A stretch of 64,000 nt of DNA from JAMXLO01 sp963832895 (GTDB taxonomy: Bacteria > Pseudomonadota > Alphaproteobacteria > Acetobacterales > Acetobacteraceae). Numbering within the stretch: the stretch's first letter is position 1; the number at the start of each line of letters is the position of its first letter. Shown piece after piece: positions 1 through 8,831 of the stretch. The DNA is taken from NCBI GenBank assembly GCA_963832895.1, contig CAWHVQ010000012.1, forward strand, positions 248,001 to 312,000, read 5' to 3'. The translations under genes were made by a program, and so were the position numbers. The notes beneath the pieces are model-generated. The model did not search any database. It had not been told where the DNA came from and was given only the letters and a program-made list of their open reading frames with translations.

Positions 1-336
1 CGCCTGTGCGGCTGCCGAGCGCACCATTGCAGCGATGTTGGCATCATTTGCGACCGGGTAGTGATTCTGAGCGGATACGACGTTGCTCGCGATCATCGGC
101 ACGACGTGGAACCGGCTCACGGTCCGCAGCTTGTCGGAGAGTTCGACAACATCGTTCTCGGACCATGGTTCGGAATAGAGTGCCAGGCCGATATAGAACA
201 GGCGTTTGCCGTTGGCTGCCGCCTGGTGCTGCGCGAGCGGCGTCGCCCGCGGCTCGGCGCATCCGCCCAGCGGGGCCGACGTGAGCGTCAGGCCGGCGAT
301 CGCGGCAAAGAGGACGTATTTTGCGGTTCGCTTCAT
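1..336 (-). CDS. Putative exported lipoprotein, C-terminus beyond window edge
   Basis: The frame is open from an ATG at 334-336 to the window edge, giving 112 residues of an incomplete protein. It starts with a basic N-terminus (MKRTAK), a hydrophobic stretch and an LGGC lipobox with Cys26, so it is probably a lipoprotein. The mature part contains FYIGLALYSEPWSENDV followed by a segment predicting alternating helices and strands. This loosely recalls the start of bacterial C13-type caspase-like peptidases, but no catalytic residues lie within the visible part, so no function is assigned. No strong ribosome binding site is visible. Confidence 0.55.
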   Translation of the reverse strand, partial: MKRTAKYVLFAAIAGLTLTSAPLGGCAEPRATPLAQHQAAANGKRLFYIGLALYSEPWSENDVVELSDKLRTVSRFHVVPMIASNVVSAQNHYPVANDANIAAMVRSAAAQA

Positions 337-435
337 GCAGACTTCATCGCGCCAGACCGCGATTGCGTCCAGCTCCCTTGCCGCGTGCTCCGGCGTGAAA
401 TGCCGACGCGGATGCCAGCCCTTGCCGGCACGGTA

Positions 436-3400
436 TTATTCCGCGGCCACCGGCACAGCGTTTGCGGTGAGGCGCGACAGCAGCGCGCGACGCTCCTTCT
501 CCGCCTTCATCCGGTTGGCGTCCTTCACCGGACCGAAGCCACGGATCATGTCGGGCAACTGTGCGATCGCCACGGCGACATCCAGCGTATCTGGCCGCAG
601 CGCAGCCACTGCTGTGCGAAGGTCGCCGACATACCGCGCGATCAGGGACCGTTCCATCCGCCGTTCCTGCTGGCGGCCGAACAAGTCGAACGGCGTGCCG
701 CGCAGACGCTTGCCATGCCGCAGCACACGGAACAGCGGCAGCGCGAGCCATCCGGGGAGGGCGACTTTGCGGCGCCGTCCGGTGGCGGGATCGATGCCGG
801 TGATCAGCGGCGGCGATAGATGGAACACCGGCTTCTCGCCATACGTTGCCGCGGTGTGCAGGCGCGCGACCTCGTATTCATCCTTGTATGCCATAACCCG
901 ATACAGGCCCTCGGCCGCGGCGCGCGACAGACGCCCCGGACTGCCGAGTGCCTGCGTCTCGCCGGCAATCACCTCGTTCAGCAGTGCCCGATAGCGGTTC
1001 GCCAGCCTTTTGCTCTGGTAGGCGACGAGGGAAGCGGCGCGGGCATCGATCAGCGCACTCAGCTCGGCCGGCGGTGCTTCCAGCGTGTGCACCAGAATTT
1101 CGTCTTCAAGCGCCGGACGTTCGGCCAGTATGCGGCCCCACAGAAACGCCCGCCGGTTGAGCGACACCGCGGCGCCGTTGAGTTCAATGGCGCGCAGGAT
1201 GGCGGGTTCCCCGACCGGGATCAGGCCGCGCTGCCAGGCAACGCCGAGCAGCAGCGTGTTCATAGCCTGCGCGTTGCCGAACAGATGCTCGGCCAGCCGC
1301 ACCGCATGTAGATACTTGGACGCTGCGGCGTCGGTGGTGCGCTCGATGGTGCGCCGATGCAGCACGGCATCAATCAGCAGATTCGCATCGTGCTTGAACG
1401 CGGCGGTGGCGGCGAGGTCGAGGTTGCCGATTACCGCGGCGGACGCCGCATTGCGCTCCAGCACACCTGGCCCGGCTGACACCGCCAGATCCGCCGCGAG
1501 CATGACGTCCGCCGCGCCGAGAGGGATGCGCACGACGTCGAGCGCCGCCTCGCTGTCGGCGATCTGCACATGGGCGACCACAGTGCCGTTCTTTTGCGCG
1601 AGCCCGGTGAAGTCGAGCGTTCGGACCGCGCGGCCTTCGAGATGTGCGGCCATTGCCAGGATGGCGCCTGACGTGACGATGCCGCCACCGCCGATGCCGG
1701 CGAACAATGCGCGCCACGGCTTGCTCATCACGGGTAGATCCGGCTGCCGCAGGGCGGCGGCGAGCTCGTTCTCTCGCGCCTGCCAGCGCGGGTCAGCGTC
1801 GGGTGCGTGCGGCGGGCCGGCGATTGTGACGAAGCTCGGGCAGAAGCCCTTGAGGCACGACAGATCGACGTTGCAGCTCGTCGGATTGATGCGGCGCTTG
1901 CGGCCGAGCGATGTCTCCACAGGTTCGATCGCGATGCAGCTAGACTGTGCGGAACAGTCGCCGCAGTTCTCACACACCTGCTCGTTGATCACGACGCTCT
2001 GCACTGCCTGCGGCATCTTGCCGCGCTTGCGCCGGCGGCGCTTCTCGGTGGCGCAGACCTGGTCGTATATCAGAACAGATACACCCTCGTAGGCACGCAG
2101 TTCGCGCTGAACCGCGTCGAGTTCGCCGCGCACATGGCGCGTCGCGCCGGATGGCAGCGCCGATGCGGGCGGCAGACGATCCGCTTCGTCCGCGACCACG
2201 GCGATGCGTGCGACACCTTCCGCGGCGACCTGCGCGGCATACTGCGCGACCGAATAGTTGCCTTCGGCTGGTTGTCCGCCGGTCATCGCCACGGCATCGT
2301 TGACCAGCAGCTTGTAGGTGATGCGCGTACCCGCCGCGACGGCCTGGCGAATCGCCATGATGCCCGAATGCGTGTAGGTGCCGTCGCCCATGTTGGCGAA
2401 CACGTGCGGCGTGTCGGTGAACGGGGCCATGCCGACGAACGGCGCGCCCTCGCCGCCCATATGGGTGAAGGTGCGGGTCTGGTCGCCCTCATCGAGGGCC
2501 ATGAAATGACAGCCGATGCCGGCGGTGGCGAAGCTGCCATCCGGCAGGCGCGTAGAGGTGCCGTGCGGGCAGCCGGCGCAGAAGGCGGGAGCGCGTCGGA
2601 GCAGGCCGGGCGGACGCTCGGGCATACGTGACACCGGCGGGTTCTGGATGTTGAGGCCGGCGGATCGCAGGAAGCCGGCGAGGCCGGAGGCCACGATTTC
2701 CGGCGACAGTTCCATCAGTGGCGACAGCAGCGGTGCGCCAGATGGGTCGGTCTTGCCGCTGATCTCCGGACGCGCGCTCGCCGGCAGGTTGTAAAGCGCG
2801 TCGCGAATCTGCGTCTCGACAAAGCTGCGCTTCTCCTCAACCACCAGGATCGCGCGCTTGCCGCTGGCGAACGCGCGCAGTCCTTCGGTTTCCAGCGGCC
2901 AGGTCATCGCGACCTTGTAGAGCGCGATCTGCGCGTGGTCCTCGAGGTCCAGCATGCGCAGCGCGTGCAGCGTATCGGCGTGCGCGCGGCCGACGGTGAC
3001 GATGCCGATCGGTGCGTCACTGGTGCCGAAGATGCGCCTGTCGAGCCGGTTGGCGCGCGCCCAGGCAAGTGCTGCGGGGATGCGCTCCTGCACCACGCGC
3101 CGCTCCAGTTCGGCGCGGTCGGCGGGGAAGCGCAGATGCGGATCGTAATTCAGCCCGTGCGGCGGCAGCAGGAAGTCTGGCGTGATGAACTCCCTGCCGG
3201 ACGGAATGATCAGCGTGGTCGCCTGTTCGGCGGTCTCCGCGGTGGTCTTCAGCGCGACCCACAAGCCGCAGAAGCGCGACAGTGCGATGCCGGCAAGGCC
3301 GAGATCGACGATGTCCTCGACCGAGGCCGGGTTTAGCACCGGGACAAAAACGCCCTCGAAGACGTGCTCGGTCTGGTGCGGATACGTCGAGGAGTGCGCG

Positions 3401-3858
3401 CCGTGGTCGTCGCCGGCCACTGCCAGTACGCCGCCATGCTGCGAGGTGCCGATGAAATTGCCGCAGTGCAGCGCATCGCCTGCGCGGTCGACGCCGGGAC
3501 CCTTGCCGTACCACATACCGAACACGCCATCGACGCGCTTCCCGGGAAACGCGTCGAGCTGCTGCGTGCCGTACAGCATGGTGGCGGCGAGGTCTTCGTT
3601 GACGCCGGGCTGGAACCGGATGTTTTGCGCGGCGAGCATCTTCTGGCGGCGCCAGACTTCGCGGTCGAGCCCGCCCAGCGGCGAGCCGCGATAGCCGGAG
3701 ATCAGTCCGCCGGTGTTTCGGCCCTGGGAGCGATCGAGACGCGCCTGCTCCAGCAGAACGCGGACCAGCGCCTGGATGCCGGATAGCAGGATGGGGGTGT
3801 CGAGCTCGGTGAAGCGGCTTTCCAGCGTGGTGGCCGTGTGGCCGAGACCGATGTCCAT
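436..3858 (-). CDS. Indolepyruvate-type 2-oxoacid:ferredoxin oxidoreductase, fused alpha-gamma subunits
   Basis: This 1140-residue protein oxidatively decarboxylates aryl pyruvates (indolepyruvate, phenylpyruvate) to aryl-acetyl-CoA and passes electrons to ferredoxin. The N-terminal pyrimidine-binding domain begins near residue 15 (SGIQALVRVLLEQ, GLISGYRGSPLGGLD). A thiamine diphosphate domain follows with ANMGDGTYTHSG and NDAVAMTGGQ. Next comes a cysteine-rich iron-sulfur segment (CENCGDCSAQSSC, later CNVDLSCLKGFC). The C-terminal third is the gamma-type domain (GIGGGGIVTSGAILAMAAHLEG). The length matches the fused family of about 1150 residues. I chose the ATG at 3858, preceded by GGCGGAGAG, because the longer open frame (to 4170) has no family-like sequence upstream. 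It is divergent from the paa-type operon, which uses aryl-acetyl-CoA intermediates, so the two plausibly cooperate in aromatic amino acid breakdown. The family call is firm; the exact substrate is inferred. Confidence 0.93.
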   Translation of the reverse strand: MDIGLGHTATTLESRFTELDTPILLSGIQALVRVLLEQARLDRSQGRNTGGLISGYRGSPLGGLDREVWRRQKMLAAQNIRFQPGVNEDLAATMLYGTQQLDAFPGKRVDGVFGMWYGKGPGVDRAGDALHCGNFIGTSQHGGVLAVAGDDHGAHSSTYPHQTEHVFEGVFVPVLNPASVEDIVDLGLAGIALSRFCGLWVALKTTAETAEQATTLIIPSGREFITPDFLLPPHGLNYDPHLRFPADRAELERRVVQERIPAALAWARANRLDRRIFGTSDAPIGIVTVGRAHADTLHALRMLDLEDHAQIALYKVAMTWPLETEGLRAFASGKRAILVVEEKRSFVETQIRDALYNLPASARPEISGKTDPSGAPLLSPLMELSPEIVASGLAGFLRSAGLNIQNPPVSRMPERPPGLLRRAPAFCAGCPHGTSTRLPDGSFATAGIGCHFMALDEGDQTRTFTHMGGEGAPFVGMAPFTDTPHVFANMGDGTYTHSGIMAIRQAVAAGTRITYKLLVNDAVAMTGGQPAEGNYSVAQYAAQVAAEGVARIAVVADEADRLPPASALPSGATRHVRGELDAVQRELRAYEGVSVLIYDQVCATEKRRRRKRGKMPQAVQSVVINEQVCENCGDCSAQSSCIAIEPVETSLGRKRRINPTSCNVDLSCLKGFCPSFVTIAGPPHAPDADPRWQARENELAAALRQPDLPVMSKPWRALFAGIGGGGIVTSGAILAMAAHLEGRAVRTLDFTGLAQKNGTVVAHVQIADSEAALDVVRIPLGAADVMLAADLAVSAGPGVLERNAASAAVIGNLDLAATAAFKHDANLLIDAVLHRRTIERTTDAAASKYLHAVRLAEHLFGNAQAMNTLLLGVAWQRGLIPVGEPAILRAIELNGAAVSLNRRAFLWGRILAERPALEDEILVHTLEAPPAELSALIDARAASLVAYQSKRLANRYRALLNEVIAGETQALGSPGRLSRAAAEGLYRVMAYKDEYEVARLHTAATYGEKPVFHLSPPLITGIDPATGRRRKVALPGWLALPLFRVLRHGKRLRGTPFDLFGRQQERRMERSLIARYVGDLRTAVAALRPDTLDVAVAIAQLPDMIRGFGPVKDANRMKAEKERRALLSRLTANAVPVAAE

Positions 3859-4102
3859 CTGTGTCGACTCTCCGCCTGTACACGCGATGCAGCGTGTCTG
3901 AAAAATGGGTGTGCCGAGGCGATCTTGCCATGTGAGGCGAGGGCGCGCACGCGGAGTTGGCAAAATAGCGGCGAAGCTGCGCCGAAAGTCGTTTCGACGA
4001 TTGTATGTTGCCGGGCGGCCGAGGGACGCGCATGAGTTCGTGCGCGGCCCTTGGGTATCATTTCCCCGGCGGGCAGGAATCGGAAGGCGGAAGGGCGCGG
4101 CC

Positions 4103-4564
4103 ATGGCCATCGTGCCGATACGCGGATTGTTCGAGGCGCATCTGACGGTCAGCGATCTGGACCGCTCCATCGCGTTCTATCGCGACGTGCTGGGGCTACC
4201 GCTGGCGCAGCGTATTCCGGCCCGCCAGGTGGCGTTCTTCTGGGTGCCATCGTCCGACAAGGCCATGCTCGGCCTGTGGTGCATCGGCACCTCGCCGCTC
4301 CGTCTGCGCCTGCACATCGCGTTCGATGTAGCGCTGCCGCAGGTGTTCGAATCCGTTGCGGCGCTGCGGCGGGCGGGGATTAGGGCGCGCTCCGGCGATG
4401 GCGTGGCGATCGAGGAGCCGGAGGTACTCTGCTGGATGCCGGCGGCGAGCGTGTATTTCGACGATCCGGATGGCCATTCGCTGGAGTTCATCTGCATGCT
4501 GGACGAATCGCCCCGACCGGAGCTGGGTCGGGTATCATGGTCGGAGTGGCGGAGGCAGACATGA
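4103..4564 (+). CDS. VOC (glyoxalase/bleomycin resistance fold) family protein
   Basis: This is a 153-residue protein with the paired beta-alpha-beta-beta-beta layout of the vicinal oxygen chelate superfamily. It opens with FEAHLTVSDLDRSIAFYRDVLGL, in which the His is a typical first metal ligand, and closes with YFDDPDGHSLEFICML, where the Glu is the usual last ligand. The ATG at 4103 was preferred because an upstream ATG at 3905 adds a non-family leader. Its stop overlaps the next start (ATGA at 4561-4564), so it is translated with the paaG-like gene and probably acts on, or detoxifies, an intermediate of that pathway. The substrate cannot be told from sequence. Confidence 0.85.
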   Translation: MAIVPIRGLFEAHLTVSDLDRSIAFYRDVLGLPLAQRIPARQVAFFWVPSSDKAMLGLWCIGTSPLRLRLHIAFDVALPQVFESVAALRRAGIRARSGDGVAIEEPEVLCWMPAASVYFDDPDGHSLEFICMLDESPRPELGRVSWSEWRRQT

Positions 4565-5349
4565 GTGACGAGGTCCGTGTCGAACTGCGTGACGGCTGGC
4601 GCAAGCTTGTGCTGAACCGGCCTGAAAAGCTGAACGCGGCGAACGAGGCGATGCTGACCGCGCTGCTGCACGCGCTGGATGCGGCGGAGGCGGATCGGGG
4701 CTGCCGTGCGCTGCTGCTGACCGGCGAGGGCAGGGGGTTCTGCACCGGTCAGGAACTCGGGTCGGCAGTGATGCCCGGTCCCGGCGGGCCGCCCGATCTC
4801 GGCACTGTCGCTGCACTGCATCATCGGCTGGTGCGACGATTGCGGGGAGTGCCGCTGCCTGTGGTCTGCGCGGTGAATGGCGTGGCCGCGGGAGCTGGGG
4901 CGAGCTACGCGCTGGCCTGCGATATTGTACTGGCTGCGCGCAGTGCGAAGTTCATCCAGGCGTTCGTGAAGATCGGCCTGGTGCCGGATTCCGGCGCGAG
5001 CTTCTTCCTGCCACGGATGATCGGCGAGGCGCGCGCGCGGGCGCTGGCGATGCTGGGCGAGACTCTGGACGCCGAGCGCGCCGCGGACTGGGGAATGATC
5101 TGGAAGGTCGTGGATGATGGCGCGCTGGAACAGGAGGCCGAGACGCTCACCAGCCATTTGGCGAAGCAGCCGACCGAGGCGCTCGCGGCCATGAAGCGTA
5201 TGTTTGCTGCGTCGGCCACCAATGGGCTGCTGGCACAGCTCGATCTCGAACAGGAGCTGCAGAGCGCGGCGGGTCGCGGCGCGGAGTATGCCGAGGGTGT
5301 GCACGCATTCCTCGAGAAGCGTGCGCCGCGATTTCCGGGGCGGAAGTGA
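4561..5349 (+). CDS. paaG: Enoyl-CoA hydratase/isomerase, PaaG-like
   Basis: This 262-residue crotonase-fold protein probably isomerises ring-epoxidised phenylacetyl-CoA to the oxepin, or acts on a related enoyl-CoA. Visible signatures are VELRDGWRKLVLNRPEKLNAAN, the oxyanion-hole region GEGRGFCTGQEL and AVNGVAAGAGASYALACDIVLAA, and FIQAFVKIGLVPDSGASFFLPR, whose Asp is the PaaG-type catalytic acid. The start at 4561 has GGAGG six bases upstream and overlaps the VOC stop. It also overlaps paaI downstream (GTGA). The operon context with thioesterase and ligase supports a phenylacetate-pathway role, although paaABCDE are not in the window. An ordinary enoyl-CoA hydratase is the main alternative. 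Confidence 0.85.
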   Translation: MSDEVRVELRDGWRKLVLNRPEKLNAANEAMLTALLHALDAAEADRGCRALLLTGEGRGFCTGQELGSAVMPGPGGPPDLGTVAALHHRLVRRLRGVPLPVVCAVNGVAAGAGASYALACDIVLAARSAKFIQAFVKIGLVPDSGASFFLPRMIGEARARALAMLGETLDAERAADWGMIWKVVDDGALEQEAETLTSHLAKQPTEALAAMKRMFAASATNGLLAQLDLEQELQSAAGRGAEYAEGVHAFLEKRAPRFPGRK

Positions 5350-5780
5350 GCGAGCTTGCGCGCACACTCGCCCAGGCGATGTGGGCGGAGGATCGCGCCA
5401 GTTCGGGCCTGGGCATGCGCCTGGACGCCGTCGCACCGGGACACGCGCGTCTGTCGATGACAATCACCGAGGCGATGACGAATGGCCACGGCATCTGCCA
5501 TGGCGGTTTCATTTTCGCGCTGGCGGACTCGGCGATGGCGTTCGCGGCCAATCCGCGCGGCGAGGCTGCGGTGGCGCAACACGCGTCGATCACGTTCGTC
5601 CGTCCGGGGAAGGTTGGCGAGGTGCTGGTCGCTGACGCCGTCGAACGAATGCATGCCGGCCGATCAGGGATGTACGACGTGCGTGTAAGCACAGAGGAGG
5701 GCGAACTGGTCGCCGAGTTCCGCGGTCATACCCGCACGATCCGGGGCAAGGCAGAGGGCCGAGGCAAGGCGGAGGGATAG
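5346..5780 (+). CDS. paaI: Hydroxyphenylacetyl-CoA thioesterase, PaaI
   Basis: This 144-residue hotdog-fold thioesterase hydrolyses stalled (hydroxy)phenylacetyl-CoA intermediates to release CoA. The family motif NGHGICHGGFIFALADSAMAFA is present near residues 48-70, with the Asp used in catalysis, and ASITFVRPGKVGEVLVA follows. The GTG start at 5346 overlaps the paaG stop by four bases (GTGA), so translation is coupled. The C-terminus ends in a short tandem repeat (GKAEGRGKAEG), reflecting a duplicated dozen bases that families normally lack. The paaK start follows the stop directly with no spacer. Confidence 0.92.
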   Translation: MSELARTLAQAMWAEDRASSGLGMRLDAVAPGHARLSMTITEAMTNGHGICHGGFIFALADSAMAFAANPRGEAAVAQHASITFVRPGKVGEVLVADAVERMHAGRSGMYDVRVSTEEGELVAEFRGHTRTIRGKAEGRGKAEG

Positions 5781-7070
5781 ATGGCAGGCCTCGATGCAAT
5801 CGAAACGGCGTCGCGTGATGAGATTGCCGCGTTGCAACGCGAGCGGCTCGCCTGGACGCTGCGCCATGCCTACAACAACGTGGCGCACTACCGAGCGGCG
5901 TTCGATCGTGCCGGCGTGCATCCGGATGACTTCCGGACACTTGATGACCTCGCAAAGTTCCCTTTCACCAGCAAGCAGGACCTGCGGGCGAATTATCCGT
6001 TCGGCATGTTCGCTGTGCCGCGCGAGCAACTGGTGCGCGTGCATGCTTCGTCGGGGACGACGGGCAAGCCGACCGTCGTTGGTTATACCGCGAAGGACAT
6101 CGAGACCTGGGCACATGTGGTGGCGCGCTCCATCTACGCGGCGGGTGTGCGGCCAGGGATGATCGTGCATGTGGCGTATGGGTACGGGCTATTCACCGGC
6201 GGCCTTGGCGCGCATTACGGCGCGGAGAAGCTGGGCTGCACGGTGGTGCCGGTGTCGGGTGGCATGACCGAGCGTCAGGTGCAGCTGATCACCGATTTTT
6301 CTCCTGAGGTGATCATGGTGACGCCGAGCTACATGCTGGCGGTGCTGGACGAGTTCCAGCGCGAGGGACTGGATGCGCGCGAGTGCTCGCTAAAGATCGG
6401 CATCTTCGGTGCGGAGCCGTGGACCAACGCGATGCGCCGCGAAATCGAGGACGGCTTCGCGATGGATGCAGTCGATATCTATGGATTGTCCGAGGTGATG
6501 GGTCCCGGCGTGGCGAACGAATGCGTCGAGACGAAGGACGGACTGCACATCTGGGAGGATCACTTCTACCCCGAGGTGATCGATCCGGAGACCGGTGCGG
6601 TGCAGCCGGAGGGCGAGCGGGGCGAACTGGTGTTCACCACGCTGACCAAGGAAGGCATGCCAGTGGTGCGCTATCGCACGCGCGACCTGACGCGGCTGCT
6701 GCCCGGCACGGCGCGCACGATGCGTCGGATGGAGAAGGTGACCGGTCGATCCGACGACATGGTGATCGTGCGCGGGGTCAACATGTTCCCGACGCAAGTG
6801 GAGGAGCAGTTGCTGAAGAGCGAGGTGCTGAGCGGGCATTACCAGATCGTGCTGACGCGCGAGGGACGGATGGACGAGGTGGTGGTGCATGTGGAGGCGC
6901 GGCCGGAGTATTTCGATCCGGTGCTGCTGGAGGGGGAAGCGAAGGCGGTCGTGGCGCGGATCAAGGACACGATCGGACTGACCACGCGCGTGGTGGTGGA
7001 AGCGCCAGGAGCTGTGGAACGGTCGGTCGGGAAGGCGCGGCGGGTGATCGATCGGCGGGCAAGGGAGTAA
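5781..7070 (+). CDS. paaK: Phenylacetate-CoA ligase PaaK
   Basis: This 429-residue AMP-forming ligase activates phenylacetate with ATP and CoA. The P-loop-like adenylation motif VHASSGTTGKPTVVGYT lies near residues 91-107. YGYGLFTGGLGAHYGAEKLG, IYGLSEVMGPG and TGRSDDMVIVRGVNMFPTQVEEQLL mark the adenylation core and the mobile C-terminal subdomain. Length matches the family at about 430-440 residues. It is the last gene of a VOC-paaG-paaI-paaK operon in which every junction overlaps or abuts. The downstream DNA carries only gene fragments. Confidence 0.95.
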   Translation: MAGLDAIETASRDEIAALQRERLAWTLRHAYNNVAHYRAAFDRAGVHPDDFRTLDDLAKFPFTSKQDLRANYPFGMFAVPREQLVRVHASSGTTGKPTVVGYTAKDIETWAHVVARSIYAAGVRPGMIVHVAYGYGLFTGGLGAHYGAEKLGCTVVPVSGGMTERQVQLITDFSPEVIMVTPSYMLAVLDEFQREGLDARECSLKIGIFGAEPWTNAMRREIEDGFAMDAVDIYGLSEVMGPGVANECVETKDGLHIWEDHFYPEVIDPETGAVQPEGERGELVFTTLTKEGMPVVRYRTRDLTRLLPGTARTMRRMEKVTGRSDDMVIVRGVNMFPTQVEEQLLKSEVLSGHYQIVLTREGRMDEVVVHVEARPEYFDPVLLEGEAKAVVARIKDTIGLTTRVVVEAPGAVERSVGKARRVIDRRARE

Positions 7071-7081
7071 CGCCGGTATCG

Positions 7082-7129
7082 GTGGCGTTGCTGCGTGCAG
7101 TGAACGTCGCCAGGCGCGGCCATAAGAAG
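7082..7129 (+). pseudogene. N-terminal scrap resembling a DUF1697 protein
   Basis: From the GTG at 7082 the plus strand reads VALLRAVNVARRG, which resembles the characteristic start of DUF1697 proteins (about 180 residues, typically beginning with a VALLRAVNVGG-type motif). Nothing family-like follows; after about 15 residues the sequence runs into the IS256-like fragment on the other strand. It is therefore read as the front end of a gene cut off by an insertion and later deleted. The match is short, so confidence is low. Confidence 0.35.
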
Positions 7130-7146
7130 CCGTTGACGAGCCTCGT

Positions 7147-7225
7147 GACCACGGCATCTTCTCTGATCTTCACCCGTAACGCGTCGAGGAACACCACGGC
7201 GTAGACCGCCTCAAGTGGCGACTCT
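7147..7225 (-). mobile_element. Fragment of an IS256-family transposase
   Basis: On the minus strand this stretch reads SPLEAVYAVVFLDALRVKIREDAVV. That matches the segment of IS256-type transposases around the first catalytic Asp of the DDE triad (VYxVVFFDALRVKIRxxxVV). Only about 27 residues remain, with no start, no other catalytic residues and no visible terminal repeats. It is an insertion sequence relic between paaK and hpaB. Confidence 0.7.
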
Positions 7226-7239
7226 GCCACGCCCCGCAA

Positions 7240-8772
7240 TCAGCCGCCCGCATTGACCCAGGTTTCCCCGATCCACCCATTGTCGTCGTAGTCCGCCATG
7301 CACTGGTCGACGAGTGCCTCCATTGCCTTGAGGTCGCCGCCGCGCTCCGCACCGGTCAGCGATTGAGAGCGGATGTCCTCCCAGCCGCCGGCGTAGTTTC
7401 GCTCGTAGAGTTCGTGACGGCCGCCGAACTCCGTACCGATCGCATCCCACAGCAGCTTCATGATCTTGATGCGTTCTTTATACTCAATGCCGTGTGAGCC
7501 ACGCACATAGCGCCGCAGATACGGCTCGATCGCCGGATTGGCGAAATCCCTCACCGACGACGGCAAATAGATCAGTGCCGATGTAACGATGCGCTCGACG
7601 ATGTCCTTGATGCGCGGATAGGCATCCGGCGCAAACACGCGATAAGCCAGCCCCGCGCGCAGATTCGGCAGCACCGCGTCGCCCACCCACGGGTCGGGAT
7701 CATTCGCCATCGCGTTGGAGAGCGACCAGAACAGGTTGCGCCAGGCAATTGCCTCGCCCAGTTGCACCTGGTTGCCACGTGCCTCGTCGCCGCCCGTGCA
7801 GCGCAGCGCCTTGGCCAGCAGGCCGCACAGAAAATCCAGCTTGACCGCGAACCGCGTGCAGCCCTGGAACTGAAAGCCGTGCATGAAGCCGGAGCGTGGG
7901 TAGAAGCTCAGCACGCGCGCTGGATCGCGATAGATGAATACGTCCTCCCAAGGCACGAAGACGTTGTCCAGGATGAAGATCGCGTCGTTCTCGTCGAAGC
8001 GGGACGACAGCGGATAGTCGTACGGCGAGCCATTCAGCAGCGCCGCCTTCTCGTACGAGGTGCGGCAGATCAGCTTCAGGCCCGGCGCGTCGATCGGCAC
8101 CATGAACATCAGCGACATATCCAGGTCCTCGGTCGCGGTCTTCGAGCTCTGGCCCATGAAGTTGTAGTGGGTGATCGCGGCCGAGGTCGCCACCACCTTG
8201 GCGCCGGAGACGATGATGCCGCCGTCCGTCTCCTTCTGTACCGAGACGTAGACGTCCTTCACCTGCTCGGCCGGCTTGTGGCGGTCGATTGGGGGATTGA
8301 CGATGGCATGGTTCATGAACGGCATGGATTCCTGCGCGCGCTTGTACCAGGTGCGTGCATTGCCGGCGTACGGCCCGTAGTAATCCGCGTTGCCGCCAAG
8401 GGTGTTGGAATAAGCGGCCTTGTAGTCGGGGGTGCGGCCCATCCAGCCATAGGTCAGCCGCGACCACTCGGCGATCGCCGCCTGCGCGCCGCGCAGGTCG
8501 TCGCGCGAGCGCGGCACACGGAAGAAGCGATGGGTGTAGCCGCCGGAGCCGGTATCCGTGGGGCAGGTCAGTAGATCGTGGCGCTTCGGGTCGTGCAGCG
8601 CATCATAGAGGCGCGCGATGGAGCGCACGGAGTTCCGGAATGCCGGATGGCTGGTCACGTCCGCCACGCGCTCGCCGTCGATATATACCTCGCGGCCATC
8701 TCGCAGGCTCTGCATGTACTCGGCGCCGGTGTAGGGACGCGTGCGATCGGCGATGACGTCTTCGGGTTTCAT
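7240..8772 (-). CDS. hpaB: 4-hydroxyphenylacetate 3-monooxygenase family, oxygenase component
   Basis: This 510-residue member of the HpaB family uses FADH2 supplied by a separate reductase to ortho-hydroxylate phenols such as 4-hydroxyphenylacetate. Family signatures include RPYTGAEYMQSLRDGREVYIDGERV at the N-terminus, SGGYTHRFFRVPRSRDDL, HAIVNPPIDRHKP, VVATSAAITHYNFMGQSS and FVPWEDVFIYRD. The length is typical. The ATG at 8772 is preceded by AGGAGG. No HpaC-type reductase gene is in the window, so the reductant must come from elsewhere. The proximity to paa genes points to aromatic acid catabolism; related members act on other phenols. Confidence 0.9.
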   Translation of the reverse strand: MKPEDVIADRTRPYTGAEYMQSLRDGREVYIDGERVADVTSHPAFRNSVRSIARLYDALHDPKRHDLLTCPTDTGSGGYTHRFFRVPRSRDDLRGAQAAIAEWSRLTYGWMGRTPDYKAAYSNTLGGNADYYGPYAGNARTWYKRAQESMPFMNHAIVNPPIDRHKPAEQVKDVYVSVQKETDGGIIVSGAKVVATSAAITHYNFMGQSSKTATEDLDMSLMFMVPIDAPGLKLICRTSYEKAALLNGSPYDYPLSSRFDENDAIFILDNVFVPWEDVFIYRDPARVLSFYPRSGFMHGFQFQGCTRFAVKLDFLCGLLAKALRCTGGDEARGNQVQLGEAIAWRNLFWSLSNAMANDPDPWVGDAVLPNLRAGLAYRVFAPDAYPRIKDIVERIVTSALIYLPSSVRDFANPAIEPYLRRYVRGSHGIEYKERIKIMKLLWDAIGTEFGGRHELYERNYAGGWEDIRSQSLTGAERGGDLKAMEALVDQCMADYDDNGWIGETWVNAGG

Positions 8773-8785
8773 GGCGTCCTCCTGG

Positions 8786-8824
8786 ACCCCTCCCCAAGCC
8801 CCGTCCCACAGGGGTGGGGGAGAG
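8786..8824. repeat. GC-rich palindromic repeat, copy 1
   Basis: A C-rich arm (CCCCTCCCCAAGCCCC) faces a G-rich arm (AGGGGTGGGGGA) between the hpaB start and the end of the ClC gene. Its composition and layout match three other copies in the window near 32.8, 41.4 and 43.4 kb. This copy is the shortest and lies in non-coding DNA, where its transcript could form a stem after the ClC gene. Confidence 0.6.
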
Positions 8825-8831
8825 GCATGCG

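Noticed and set aside
4177..5463. Open frame of 428 codons antisense to the VOC and paaG genes
   Set aside because: Spans two real genes on the opposite strand and has no family-like sequence.
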